From Rhynchopus sp. YZ270_cl-10 (Eukaryota > Euglenozoa > Diplonemea > Diplonemida > Diplonemidae): a stretch of 64,000 nt of DNA. How positions within the stretch are numbered: the first letter of the stretch is position 1; each line of letters starts with the position of its first letter. Shown one piece after another: positions 52,271-62,427 of this stretch. The notes under the pieces were generated by a model. It searched no databases. It was not told the DNA's origin and worked only from the letters and a program-made list of their open reading frames with translations. The position numbers and the translations under genes were made by a program. Location: NCBI GenBank assembly GCA_964035575.1, contig OZ037920.1, positions 434,001 through 498,000 on the forward strand. Direction: 5' to 3'.

Positions 52271-54109
52271 ATGCGAAGTACCTCCCACGCAAGCAGCAGT
52301 GGTGTGCCGCCAATAGCCCCACAGCGCACCCCCTCTGCGTCCCCAGCAGTGCACACCGAACGCAGTGTTTATGAAGCGTGGGAGGCGTTTGGGTTTGACG
52401 CAACGTTGGGCGCCTTTCAGAAGACGTTCTCAGAGGTGGTGGACAGCACTGCTGCTGCTGCAACCGACAAAGCTGAATTAGTTTCCTACGTCACTGCGTT
52501 AAAACGGCGCACCCACGGCAAAGACACACTACCCTCTAAGGAGCTGGAAGAATGCCTCGCCTTTTTTAAACGTCTCTTCTCGAATGCACTATCCCGAGCG
52601 CACACCAGTGAGCAAGCGTTTTCGCAGCTATTCGAGAGGGTAGGGAGGTTGCCGGATCCGACCCCGGTGTTGTCGAGCAATAATGTTTTGGCGGCGAAGG
52701 TGGTGCGGTTGGAGAAGGAGAGGGAGGCATTGGCGGAGGCGAGCACCGAAGCTGTCCAGGCTGTCTCCCTCAGCAAAGAAACCCAGGCGGAGCTGGCACG
52801 TCTCCGAACGGACCTAGAAAACAGCGAACAGAGCGTCCGACGTCGTTCCGAGGAGCTAGAAGCGCTTACCGCACGTCTCTCTGACATGTCAGCACGCGAA
52901 GCAGAAGCATCAGCCTCCCACAACGACCTCGAGGAACGCTACCTCCAAATCACCGACGAACTATCCTCTCTCCGAACCGAAGGGGAAAGGAGAACCGAAC
53001 TGACCTCAGATGAGGTGACCCATTTATCACAACTTCTTGCAGACCGGGATCTAGAGTTGAGTGAACTGAAGAGGAAGGGGGGTGCAGAGCCTTTGGAAAG
53101 CAGTCGCGTGGAGACAGCGGAGCTGCGTTGTTTGCAATTAGAAAACAGTTTGCAAACCGAGCGCAGTCTTCGCGAAACGGCGGAAATAGAAACAACGCGG
53201 TTACTTGCAGAAGGGGCACGACGTGATGCAGAAGCAGTAGAATTGAAGCGAACTCTGCTTACCGACCCTGCAGCGGAACAAGAAAAACGGATGGCAAAAT
53301 TGCAAAAGATTGTTCGCGACCTGGGGGATCTCGGGGATGTCTGCTTTACACACACCTCGACTACCAATAATATTGACGAAGCGTTGAGAACTGCGTGCGA
53401 TGAGCAAGACATCATCTTTGCTCTTCGCAGTAGAATCCGTGCTTTAGTTTCTATTTGCAAAGAGCGAGACGGGGCTACAGCGAAGGCAGAGCAAACCGCC
53501 TTTAACGCCACCCAACGAGAGGAGAACCTTGTCGTTCAGCTGTCCGAAGCGGACGCAAAGATCTCCTCGATGCGTGCTAGGCTAGACACCATCGTCTCTG
53601 CAAGAGAAAACACCACCACCACCACCCCCGAAAAACAAACCGGGTTCGACCTGGGGAATCTCGTTGAAGACTTCTCCCCTGAAGGTGAACTGCGTATAGA
53701 CATAGCCGGGGGTGACACGGAGGTCACCCAGCTTCTCATGACCCAAAGGGATACCCTCAACGAACGCATCCTAGAACTCCAAAAACACAACGCCCGCCTT
53801 CAAAAAGAGGTCTACAGCCTGCGAAGCAACGAAGACAATACCGGAAACAAAGCGAGACAGTCCGCTTCCCCTGGGAGAAGGATTCCGCAGGTAGGTGGAG
53901 GAGGAGGAGGAGGAGGGGGTGCGGGAGGGCTACTCTCACCATTAGATGCGATGGGTGCTAAAACGTTATCGCTGCTAAACCTCAATGTGTACACACGAAG
54001 GTTTGCGGTGCTCTACGTTCTACTACTTCATATGTTGGTTTCAGTGGTGTTATGGCACGTCTCCGTCTCATCCGGAAGCATAGGTACAAAGGAACGGCAT
54101 TCATATTAG
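52271..54109 (+). CDS. CASP/COY1-like golgin, tail-anchored coiled-coil protein
   Basis: 612 residues. After a Ser/Pro-rich start, residues about 30-135 match the N-terminus of CASP: a helical region followed by FSQLFERVGRLPDPTPVL, then ALAAKVVRLEKE-like coiled coil. Residues about 140-540 are mostly heptad-rich coiled coil (LARLRTDLENSEQSVRRRSE and similar). Near the end, RRFAVLYVLLLHMLVSVVLW is a single membrane anchor with the Tyr and His that CASP and giantin conserve in this segment. CASP-type golgins are anchored in Golgi membranes by the C-terminus and tether vesicles in retrograde traffic. A poly-Gly stretch precedes the anchor. The start is the first ATG (52271), after a C/T-rich leader. 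Confidence 0.88.
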   Translation: MRSTSHASSSGVPPIAPQRTPSASPAVHTERSVYEAWEAFGFDATLGAFQKTFSEVVDSTAAAATDKAELVSYVTALKRRTHGKDTLPSKELEECLAFFKRLFSNALSRAHTSEQAFSQLFERVGRLPDPTPVLSSNNVLAAKVVRLEKEREALAEASTEAVQAVSLSKETQAELARLRTDLENSEQSVRRRSEELEALTARLSDMSAREAEASASHNDLEERYLQITDELSSLRTEGERRTELTSDEVTHLSQLLADRDLELSELKRKGGAEPLESSRVETAELRCLQLENSLQTERSLRETAEIETTRLLAEGARRDAEAVELKRTLLTDPAAEQEKRMAKLQKIVRDLGDLGDVCFTHTSTTNNIDEALRTACDEQDIIFALRSRIRALVSICKERDGATAKAEQTAFNATQREENLVVQLSEADAKISSMRARLDTIVSARENTTTTTPEKQTGFDLGNLVEDFSPEGELRIDIAGGDTEVTQLLMTQRDTLNERILELQKHNARLQKEVYSLRSNEDNTGNKARQSASPGRRIPQVGGGGGGGGGAGGLLSPLDAMGAKTLSLLNLNVYTRRFAVLYVLLLHMLVSVVLWHVSVSSGSIGTKERHSY

Positions 54110-55270
54110 AGAAAAAATAGGAGAAGAAAGAGAAAGCCTCACTCTCCGCTAATAGAAAGACTGGAATAGAAGTTTGGGCCGCGAGAGGAAGGAGAGAAAA
54201 AAAAAAATGCTGCGTTTTTTGTTGCGTCGACAATCACCTGCTAGTGGATCTGTACTCTTTTTTTTCTTAGGTGACGGTGACCTAAGCACAGAGAGGCTTA
54301 GGTTAGGGTCATATTATAAACTTTTTTTTCCTCCCCCCCTTCAAGGGAAATTGATATTGTGTGTCTTGCGTCCAGAGAGTCGTTTTGCGTTTTATATGAC
54401 TATCTTTTTGTGCGCAAAGTGAGAGAGGAGAGAGAGAGAGAGAAGGGGTGAGGGGTGAGGGTAGACGGGGCGGTGGGGGGAGGACAGGTGAGAACAGACA
54501 AAGGTGAAAAAAAAAAAATCGTGTTTTTTTTTTTTCTAACGACACATCTTGCCTCGTTAGTTTTTTTTGGTTTTGTTTTTTTAAAGGTGACCAAGCAATG
54601 AGAGGCTTGGAATTATCTTATACACATTTATTTCTCTCTTTTCCCCCCTCTACAGCTGTTGATACTGTGTTTAGGTTAGTTGTAAGGAAAACCTACGAAA
54701 CGGGAGCGAATGTACACTATTTTTTTCAAGATTCTTTCAAAAAAAAAAAAATAATGCGCAACCAAAAGGGCATCACTCATTTAGGTGTCTATAGGTTGGG
54801 CAACAGCCAAAGGTTTTTTTTATAGCAAAAACACCCAAAAAGCTAATCCTACCAAGGTGAGGAAGGGTACTTTTGGTGATTATTTGACACAAAGAAAAAA
54901 AAAAAGCAGGTGTCAATGAGTTTAGGTTTGATATATTTGCAACTAGAGTTATTGCAAATAAGGTTACGTTATGCGAGCTTGTGCACATACAGGGGGGGAA
55001 GGGGGGGCAGAAAATCTTAGAGTACAAAAAGAAATATTGGTCCACCTCCTCCTTCTTTTCTTCTTCCCTATTTTTTCCTTCTTTGTGTCCCCCCCCTAAA
55101 ACCACAATTTCAAATCATTTCACATCAAATCCACCAGACATTTTCATACACAACACCCTCTCTCTCATCCCCCCTGCGTGAACAACACAAAAGAGTTTCT
55201 TTTCTCTTTTTTCTTCGTATTTGCTTCCCCCTCCTTTTCCCTTATCTCCCCTTTTTTGTGTTAGAAAAAA
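54110..55270. other. Intergenic; two family 1 hairpins and a C/T-rich leader
   Basis: Family 1 copies at 54270-54320 and 54583-54620; the second has the compensatory stem CCAAGC/GCTTGG. The 5' flank of the next gene is a long T/C tract ending TGTGTTAG, only six A residues before the ATG, an arrangement like a trans-splice or cis-splice acceptor. Confidence 0.6.
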
Positions 55271-56092
55271 ATGGCTGCTCCGCTTGTTATCCCAGAGGAC
55301 TTTAAGCCTGAGGCGGCAGATAAGAAGACGAAGTGCAAGACATGCACTGACTTCCGGTTTTTCAAGACTGCTGCGGATTTGGAGGTATTGAGAAAGGGGG
55401 CATCTTTCTATGGGTTTTTGTGCTCCCCTGGAACGTCGTTGGGGGGTGTGGAGAAGGGGATGATTGAGTCTGTGATTAATTTGAGCAGTTTCAAGGCGGG
55501 TGATGCGGATTTTGTCCCGGACATCAACTTCAGCGACCCGAAGGATATGGGGAAGTACACATACATCCTTAACAAGGCTGTGTACACTTTGTTGGATGTC
55601 ACTTTAGATGATATTTCGCCGGAATTGGTTGCTTCCGTTCCTTTCCAGAAGGCGTGCCAGCCTGGAGCATGCAAGGTGTGGACCGACTGCGAACGGTCTG
55701 ACACCTTCCGTTTGACGAAAACGATTATCCGTGCAATCTATAAGGTGACAATTCAGTTTAGAGTGTCCTGGGTGCCGGAAGAGATTTTGGAGTCTTTGGC
55801 GCCTCTCTGTGACGGCCTGAAGGTCCACAAGGCCATCATCCTCGAAAGAACAAAGCGCGACACCACATACGTGGACAGCACCTACAAAGTCCGCTCTGTC
55901 CTCATGTACCACTCCCTCAAGAACGGTGGCCTCGTTGTGTCAAACATCACCTGCGTTGCCAACACCTCCATCCCCTCCGTCGTCGCACGGTTGGTGGACA
56001 ACCTTGGCTGGGCTGGAGCAGCGGAAGTCCACGAAACCGCACAAAAAACCCGCGCACATCTTGAACTCCTCAAGAAAAAGGCGAAAAAGTAA
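55271..56092 (+). CDS. START-like (SRPBCC-fold) protein, tentative
   Basis: 273 residues, one exon, exon-like codon use throughout. The C-terminal third has the order seen in START domains: charged strands (RTKRDTTYVDSTYKVRSVLM), then GGLVVSNITCVANTSIPSVV, then a long amphipathic helix (RLVDNLGWAGAAEVHETAQK) that would close a lipid pocket. The first third (CKTCTDFRFFKTAADLEVLR) could be the opening helix and strands. START proteins bind sterols, phospholipids or ceramide. There is no signal peptide or membrane segment, so it is probably soluble; the Lys-rich end may touch membranes. The fold call rests on pattern only and the ligand is unknown. Confidence 0.7.
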   Translation: MAAPLVIPEDFKPEAADKKTKCKTCTDFRFFKTAADLEVLRKGASFYGFLCSPGTSLGGVEKGMIESVINLSSFKAGDADFVPDINFSDPKDMGKYTYILNKAVYTLLDVTLDDISPELVASVPFQKACQPGACKVWTDCERSDTFRLTKTIIRAIYKVTIQFRVSWVPEEILESLAPLCDGLKVHKAIILERTKRDTTYVDSTYKVRSVLMYHSLKNGGLVVSNITCVANTSIPSVVARLVDNLGWAGAAEVHETAQKTRAHLELLKKKAKK

Positions 56093-57993
56093 GGGATTAG
56101 GGTTATATTTTGGGTAACTACATACTAATTGTATGAACCCGATGTGTTTTTTTTTTTTTGAGACTCCAGAGAAAAATATATGTTTTTCGTTTGGCAAGAA
56201 AGGGGTAATTGTGCTTCGTTTCTATACCACACATACCATAAAATACCCCTCCCTCCCTACCTGTTTTTTTCCCCCCCTCACTCCGTAGCGCCACACCCGG
56301 GGTTCGATACTCCGCAGAGAGTGTCGTTTTTTACTTTCTGTTCAACATTACTACATAAAAAGAGAGATGGGATCTTTTTTTTTTTGAATATACGAGAATC
56401 GTCATATAAAAATAAAACTCTGTTTTTAGATAGTGCTTGCCGAATTACTCCCCAGATTCATTCACTCAGGGACACTAATTCGAGCGATCAACGAAAAAAC
56501 TTTCTCCCTTTTTTTCCTTGTTTTCGTTTCTTTTTACTGAATATCTATCTAAAAAAGGAAGAGTTTTATTTTTTACTGATCCCTCCCCCTCCTATGCTAT
56601 CAATTTATTGATTGCGGATGTTGAAATACTATTGGCAGGTTCTCCCATAAACACCTAATACGACGGTTTCATTCATAATTCCTGTGTATGTGAGTTGCCA
56701 CTAAGATGAAGAACAACAAAGATGATGAATCCGAAGGGAAAAAAACATCCTCCCCATTTAGAAAAGAAAACAAAAACAAAAAAAAACGTAGGGTATCAGG
56801 AGTGATACCCTTTTTTTAAAAAAAAATGATGACCCTACCCCCCTTAGTGTCATCTTTTTTTATGAATTTTTCTTTTGGAGCGGGGGTTTTTTCTCTTTGG
56901 AAAGTATTATGTTTATGAAATTCATCGTGGAGAGAAAAAGAAAGCGGGGAGGGAGGGAGGGGAGGGAAAAGGGAGAGCCAAGACAATGGGACATTAATCA
57001 AGGGATTACTGTTTATTATTATTATTTTTTTTTTTTACCCCGAATATATTACTCTAGAGTTCTCGGTAGAGGTGGGGGGGGAGTGAGGTATGCCTTTTAT
57101 GTTCATTTTTTTTCTCCCCAGATGCGTTTTTTTGTTGTAGGTCCACAGAGAGGGCCTTTGTATCTCAATTTTTGGTTTGAGGGGGTTTTTTTTTGTTTGT
57201 TTTGTTCGTTTTCTCTTAAAAAGGTGGATAAAAGGGGCTGAGATTCATCTTGGGTGCTAGCGTCCCCTACGGTGTTTGCACCTTCTTTATGTCAACCGCG
57301 AAATCGAATGGTTGGGCACTTAAAGGTACACTGTGGCTTGTCAATTTTTTTTTTTGGCGATGTGCCAAATGGGAAGGAAATCAGGCAGTTATTTAAGATG
57401 TTGCGCGACACAAAAACAGATTTTTTTTTTAAAAATCTGGTGCTTTCGGAAGTCGGTCAACGACCTGTCAATATCGACCCCCTCCCGGAGCACCATTATC
57501 GTTTAATTTTTGTGTTTTGAGTTTCGTGTTTTGAATAAAAAGAAAATATTATCAAAAGTAGTGTAGCGCACTTCATGCGTCAGTTTAGGATCAAAAAAAA
57601 GGGCTTTTTTTTTTTGTGAGATTATTCTCTGCCAAAGCACACAAGAGATTTCTTTCAGGAAAACAACCTTTATTGGCTAAAAGCCCTTGTCCCATTTATT
57701 GGAACAGGAAAAAGGTGTTCATATTTTTTTTTCCCTGCTTCCTGGTAGGGTGGGGTCTGATAATTGTCAGGGGCTATCCAAGATTCTGTTGTGTTCATTT
57801 CACCCATTATTATTATTTTTTTTTTTTTTGGATTTTTATATTATGGGTGAGGTTTGGGTTCAAATCTTAACAATTTTTTGCAATTCTCGTTTGTCCCCCT
57901 TTTTCTCCACCGAAAAAAAAACTCCCTCCCTTTTTTATTTATACTAGGTGACTAAGCACGAGAGGCTTAGGGTCATTGTATACGCGTTTCTTT

Positions 57994-58053
57994 TGTGCTT
58001 TCATCCGGATGGCTGGCATCGTACGTGGGTCAGTCGGAGGTGCCTGCATCAAC
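57994..58053 (+). repeat. Short dispersed unit, family 7, representative copy
   Basis: TTTCATCCGGATGGCTGGCA, then GTGGGTCAGTCGGAGGTGCC and TGCATCAAC before a T-rich tail. Copies: 6049-6110, 15402-15470, 45063-45125, 57994-58053; all + strand. CATCCGGATG is self-complementary. Two copies (45063, 57994) are close to a family 1 hairpin. Confidence 0.55.
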
Positions 58054-58718
58054 AACCATTTCTTTTTTTTGGGAGGTACATGAGTGTTTTTTCTATCCAA
58101 AATTCATCTGTCATGGGGGTTTCAAAAAAAAAAGACTCTGGAGTTGAGTTGCTACATTTTCCCCCACCCCTCACCCTCACCCCCATGTTTTCTATCCACT
58201 GAACGGGGTGCTGTCTTTCGAATTGCCCTGATGTTTTTTTATTTTCATTTTTTCGAAATGTGCGTGCACAGTGTAGGCACACTCAATTCTCAATTTTTTT
58301 CCTTTTGTTTTAAAAGGTGACTAAGCAATGAGGCTTGAATGCATCTTAAAAAAAACCTTTCTTTTTCTTTTTGCACAGAAGCTTCAGAATGAAGGCAAAT
58401 AGGCGGGGGTGATGCGGAGGGAAACGGATAGGATGAGAGGGATTTTCTGACCAAAATTGTCGACCCTCCCCCTTTTTTTTTCTCTCTTCCCTTTTTTCAA
58501 TTCCTCAGAAAAAAAAGGAAAAAGAAGGAACGGAGCTAATCGTAAAAACGATCTCCAATCTGACTGCCATCTCCCTGCCTCTTTCTGTATTCTCTAGATT
58601 CCCCCTTTTTTTTTTGTGACACTGTGTGAGTTAGTACCATTTTCTTCCCCCTAATCTTTTTAACAGTGCAAAGAAACCAAGAAATGCAAAAAATTGTATT
58701 TCGACATTTGAAATGTGA

Positions 58719-58832
58719 TTAGTGGGCTGTACTGTGATAACTTCCCTATTATAATACATAATCCACCAATGCAAGCTGTATTGTGTATATTATGTATTAT
58801 GATAGAGCAATCATCACAATATAACCACTACT
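58719..58832. mobile_element. Palindromic MITE, copy 2
   Basis: Diverged copy of 49795-49916: TTAGTGGGCTGTACTGTGAT and TATAATACATAAT with their complements. It is flanked by AAATGTGA on both sides (58711-58718, 58833-58840), an 8-bp duplication that suggests a hAT-type origin; two bases at the right end do not fit the inverted repeat. Confidence 0.78.
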
Positions 58833-59682
58833 AAATGTGACAGCCCCCCCCTTGCTTTCAAGGTGGCTAAGAAGAGGGGCTGAACTTTGTGTGCATTTTT
58901 TGGGGGGCACATTTTTTCAATCTCTTTTGCATTTTGTTTTTTTTTTTCCTCTCTTTTTTTTGCTATGTGCAGTATCTTCTTCCCACCAACACTACTCCTG
59001 ACCTCCTTCCCCTGTCTCCCCTCTCCCTTTCAATCTGAAAGGGCGGAAAATTTCTCTCTTCGTGTCTCGATCTTTGTGATTGTATCTGTTGATATGTTCG
59101 TTGAGATTGTTTCTTTTACAAAGAATGGGAGGAAAGGAGGGGTGACCCAAAAAAAAAAAATGTATTGCCGATAATGAGGCAACCACTCTGTGTGTCCATC
59201 CAGTACAAAAAAAGAAAACAAAAAGAAAATAGTACTCTCTTCTGAACAAAACAAAAAAAAAACAAAAAATATCTCTCTCCTCCCAAGAAATAAAAAAGCA
59301 AACAAAAACAAAAACAAAAAACGATTTCAAAAAAAAAAAAAAAAAAAATACAAAAAATAATAGTTCATCGAGCAGAAGACTTTAGAACATTTTCCTTCCT
59401 TCCATTAAAAAAAGAGAGCGAGGAGGAAGGGGACAGAGGTTCTTGCAAACGCTTCTCAGAGGTGGGGAAAAATTCATGAAAAAAAAAGAGTGGGCTGGGA
59501 TGAGTTTTGTTGTTGTCATTTTTTTTTTCTTCCACCCAAGGTGTCTGAGAATGTGAGACTTGGGGTCATCTTATCTTCACAGGGTTCTCTTCATCAGCTC
59601 TGTGCCAGTCTGTGATTTTCCTGTCTGTCGAATGAAAAGAGAGTAGAGGTTTTTCCGGTGAGGTGGAAAAGTTTTAAAAAAA

Positions 59683-60008
59683 AGCACAGGTGCCACGGAA
59701 GTCCCCTTCCTCTTAGGGACAGTCTTCCACCAGTCCTCGTTGCGAGACAAGGATGTTTTCTCTGGAGTGAGTGTTGAGCAGCAAAAAAGGCGTGTCTTCA
59801 TAGTCCCTCACGTGTGCCCAACTTACAGCAAATGGGCGTGAGGTCTCCCAAGGGCGCAAGAAAAGATCACATCATATCACATCACACTCAAAAATGATGA
59901 CAGTTTTTCATCTGGATCCAACACCTACCCCTTTGTGGGGCTGACGATACACTGAAAATCAAAACGAGCTTTTTAACAGTCTGAACACCACCTCCACCAC
60001 ACACCACC
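59683..60008 (+). promoter_or_regulatory. Short modular cassette upstream of the aspartic protease
   Basis: Holds one B with its full 3' extension, one C and the start of E; A and D are absent. It ends about 90 bp before the protease start codon. This is the minimal form of the cassette in the window and so points to B plus C as the core. Confidence 0.6.
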
Positions 60009-60097
60009 ATGTCTATTCTTCACACCTTACGACCCAACCCCACACCACCTCTCTTTGACACTCTACACCACCACCACCACTTCAAGGATATCACAAA

Positions 60098-61378
60098 ATG
60101 AACAAAATGATCACTTTGGCAGCCCTCTGCGGGGTTGCCTGCGCAGGGAGCTTTAAGAACTCCGAGGGTGTTGTTGTCTCTGACATGTTCCGCCACGTGC
60201 ACCATGAGGAGCGCAAGGTGGTGCGCCAGAGCCAGCTCGGCTCTGAGCCGATGGGCGGCAACGTGTGGCCCGTGGCGATCTACTGGGTTGAGATTGAGGT
60301 GGGCACGCCTGCACAGAAGTTCCCTGTTGCGGTGGACACTGGAAGCTACACTCTGGACATCCCTGACCACACCTGCACGACGTGCATCACGAAGTCACCC
60401 AACAACGCATTTGACAACACAAAGTCCACCACCTGCGACGCACTCCCATGCGGCCTCTCCTGCACCATCAAGGGCGGCTCTTGCAAGGACGGACAGTGCC
60501 AGTTCTCCAACACATACGAGACATGCGAGCTGAAGGACCCCACCGCACCATGCACCATCAAGGGCAAGTGGTGGAAGGACCAGGTCACCCTCGGTGGTGC
60601 CTCTGGCACTGTTGAGGTTGAGTTTGGAACGATCACCTCGCAGACAAGCAACTTCGACCAGTTCAAGAACATCGACGGTGTGGTCGGGCTTGCAGGCCCT
60701 GCAGGGGAGTCGAACGTCTTCGAGCAGCTGGTCAAGGGAGGCAAGCTCCCTGCCAACGTCTTCGCGATGTGCTTCGAGCACGGCAAGACCTCCAACGGTA
60801 CCATCACCTTCGGAGGAATTGACCCCCGCCTGCACACCGAGCCAATCCAGTACGTCCCGGACACTGGAGGCCAGGGGTTCTACTCGGTTGAGCTGAAGTC
60901 GATTGCGGTTTCGGGAAAAGCTGCGCCGGGAACTTCTTCGACAAAGGCGATTCTTGACTCTGGTACCAACATCCTTCTGCTTCCTTCCGCTATGTACGCT
61001 GCGGTCAAGAAGGAGTTCACGGACCTCTGCGACGGCGGTGCGTCGCTTCCGGGTGTGTGCAACACAACGAAGTCGATCTTCGACAAGTACTGCTATGACT
61101 ACACCCCTGAGCAGATGGCACTCTTCCCCAACGTCACCCTCGCTCTCGACAACAACGTGAACCTCAACATGTACCCCAAGGACTACCTCCTCCAGGGCGA
61201 ACCCAGCGAGTCTGCCGACGTCTACTGCCTTGGTCTCCGCGACACAGGGCACAATGGTCTCCTCATCATCGGCGACACCACCATGCAGAACTACTACATG
61301 GTCATGGACCGTACCAACGAGCAGATCGGATGGGCGAAGGTCAACCGCACCTCCTGTGGATCGATTGGCGCGCTGTGA
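60098..61378 (+). CDS. Secreted pepsin-family (A1) aspartic protease
   Basis: 426 residues. Residues 1-17 (MNKMITLAALCGVACAG) form a signal peptide, followed by a short pro-region. The mature-type fold begins near YWVEIEVGTPAQKFPVAVDT. Catalytic Asp80 (VDTGSY) and Asp287 (LDSGTN) are present with normal spacing, and VVGLAGPAG and GLLIIGDTTMQNYY match the conserved psi-loop and C-terminal strands. Extra Cys residues after the first active-site loop (CTTCITK, CDALPCGLSC, CELKDPTAPC) suggest added disulfides, as in many protist and plant A1 enzymes. It probably cleaves proteins in a lysosome-like compartment or outside the cell. The second in-frame Met (residue 4) is an alternative start. The 5' side holds the shared cassette. 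Confidence 0.93.
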   Translation: MNKMITLAALCGVACAGSFKNSEGVVVSDMFRHVHHEERKVVRQSQLGSEPMGGNVWPVAIYWVEIEVGTPAQKFPVAVDTGSYTLDIPDHTCTTCITKSPNNAFDNTKSTTCDALPCGLSCTIKGGSCKDGQCQFSNTYETCELKDPTAPCTIKGKWWKDQVTLGGASGTVEVEFGTITSQTSNFDQFKNIDGVVGLAGPAGESNVFEQLVKGGKLPANVFAMCFEHGKTSNGTITFGGIDPRLHTEPIQYVPDTGGQGFYSVELKSIAVSGKAAPGTSSTKAILDSGTNILLLPSAMYAAVKKEFTDLCDGGASLPGVCNTTKSIFDKYCYDYTPEQMALFPNVTLALDNNVNLNMYPKDYLLQGEPSESADVYCLGLRDTGHNGLLIIGDTTMQNYYMVMDRTNEQIGWAKVNRTSCGSIGAL

Positions 61379-62427
61379 GGGGGGGAAAAAAAGGTGGGAG
61401 AAAAAGAAAGTTTCGAGTGTTTTTAAAAAAAATGTGTAAATGATATCAGTATGTATAAAAACCCCCCTTTGTGCAGAACCCATCCTCGGATAGGTGATTG
61501 TCGAAACCACAAAAAAAAAATGTTTCAGCGCAAAGTGTTTTTGCGTTTGAGATTTTTTTTTAAAAAAAGCTATCTCCGGGGTTTACTAAACGTTTCTCGG
61601 TGGTCTCCTTGCCACACACCCTCTCCCTTCTTCCCCCCCTCCCTTCCCCCCCTCCTCCCGTGAAAAAAAACATGTGTGGCGTCAATGAATGGTTTTGTTT
61701 CCTCTCCTTGTATTTTGTTTTTTAGATGACGAAAAAAGCACGAGAGGCTTAGGATCATCTTATAAACTCTTCTTTTTTTTTTTGGATGTAAGATGGAATG
61801 TGTAGCCTTTGTGATACACACATCTTCCCATTTTTTTTTTTGTTTCTTTTTTGGAAAGAAATTGTTGTAAAGATATGTGTGTGCAAGAGGCATTATCGGG
61901 CAACATTTCTTTCTATTATTTCAAGGTGACTCAACGAGAGGCTTAGGTTCATCTCAGAAAACTGTTCTTTATTTTTTGCGTTTTTCTTATTTGCTCTTGT
62001 CTCCTTTTTGTATAATCGAGCAGGGTAATTAGCAGAATCAGCAGAAAGAGCAGGTGGGAAAAAAAAGGAATGGGTGTATCTGCCTATTTCCTTTGGTCTT
62101 AGAAAAAGAACACTTCCGAGAAGAACGAGAAGAAGAAAAAAAAAAGACATTTTTGTATCCTTTTACAACTTCTAACACCCGATTTTTACCCGCGCAGAGT
62201 CGCGTATCGGACCGAAAACCCGCCTGTACCCGCCTATACGCGGGTAAAAATCAGATGGTTCTACACTACCCCCAGCCTCCAAATCCACAACCAACATCAC
62301 CACCTTCCCTACAGAACCACAGCAAAAAAAAACTACACCATGCTCCCATAACAACCCCCTTTTCCCCCCCACACTTCACCCCACGAAACTATAAAGCAAA
62401 CAAAAAAATCCAATTTTTTAACGAACA
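61379..62427. other. Intergenic; two family 1 hairpins, partial family 8 unit
   Basis: Partial family 8 (61475-61508), family 1 copies (61724-61765, 61922-61957), and a small inverted repeat of ATTTTTACCCGCG / CGCGGGTAAAAAT around 62181-62250. The last 100 bp before the J-protein are C/T-rich. Confidence 0.55.

Larger units (their letters stand above)
56093..59682. other. Intergenic 3.6 kb; hairpins, MITE, no gene
   Basis: Hairpin GGGTATCA-GGAG-TGATACCC followed by seven T (56791-56817), which would fit a Pol III-type or other terminator. Family 4 (57136-57172), family 1 (57221-57251, 57944-57977, 58312-58349, 58859-58890, 59538-59573), family 7 (57994-58053), the inverted-repeat unit 57438-57495 and a MITE (58719-58832). 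No protein gene supported. Confidence 0.55.

Noticed and set aside
56285-56320. tRNA T-arm-like sequence CGGGGTTCGATACTCCG
   Set aside because: No D arm, anticodon arm or matching acceptor stem at the right distance upstream.
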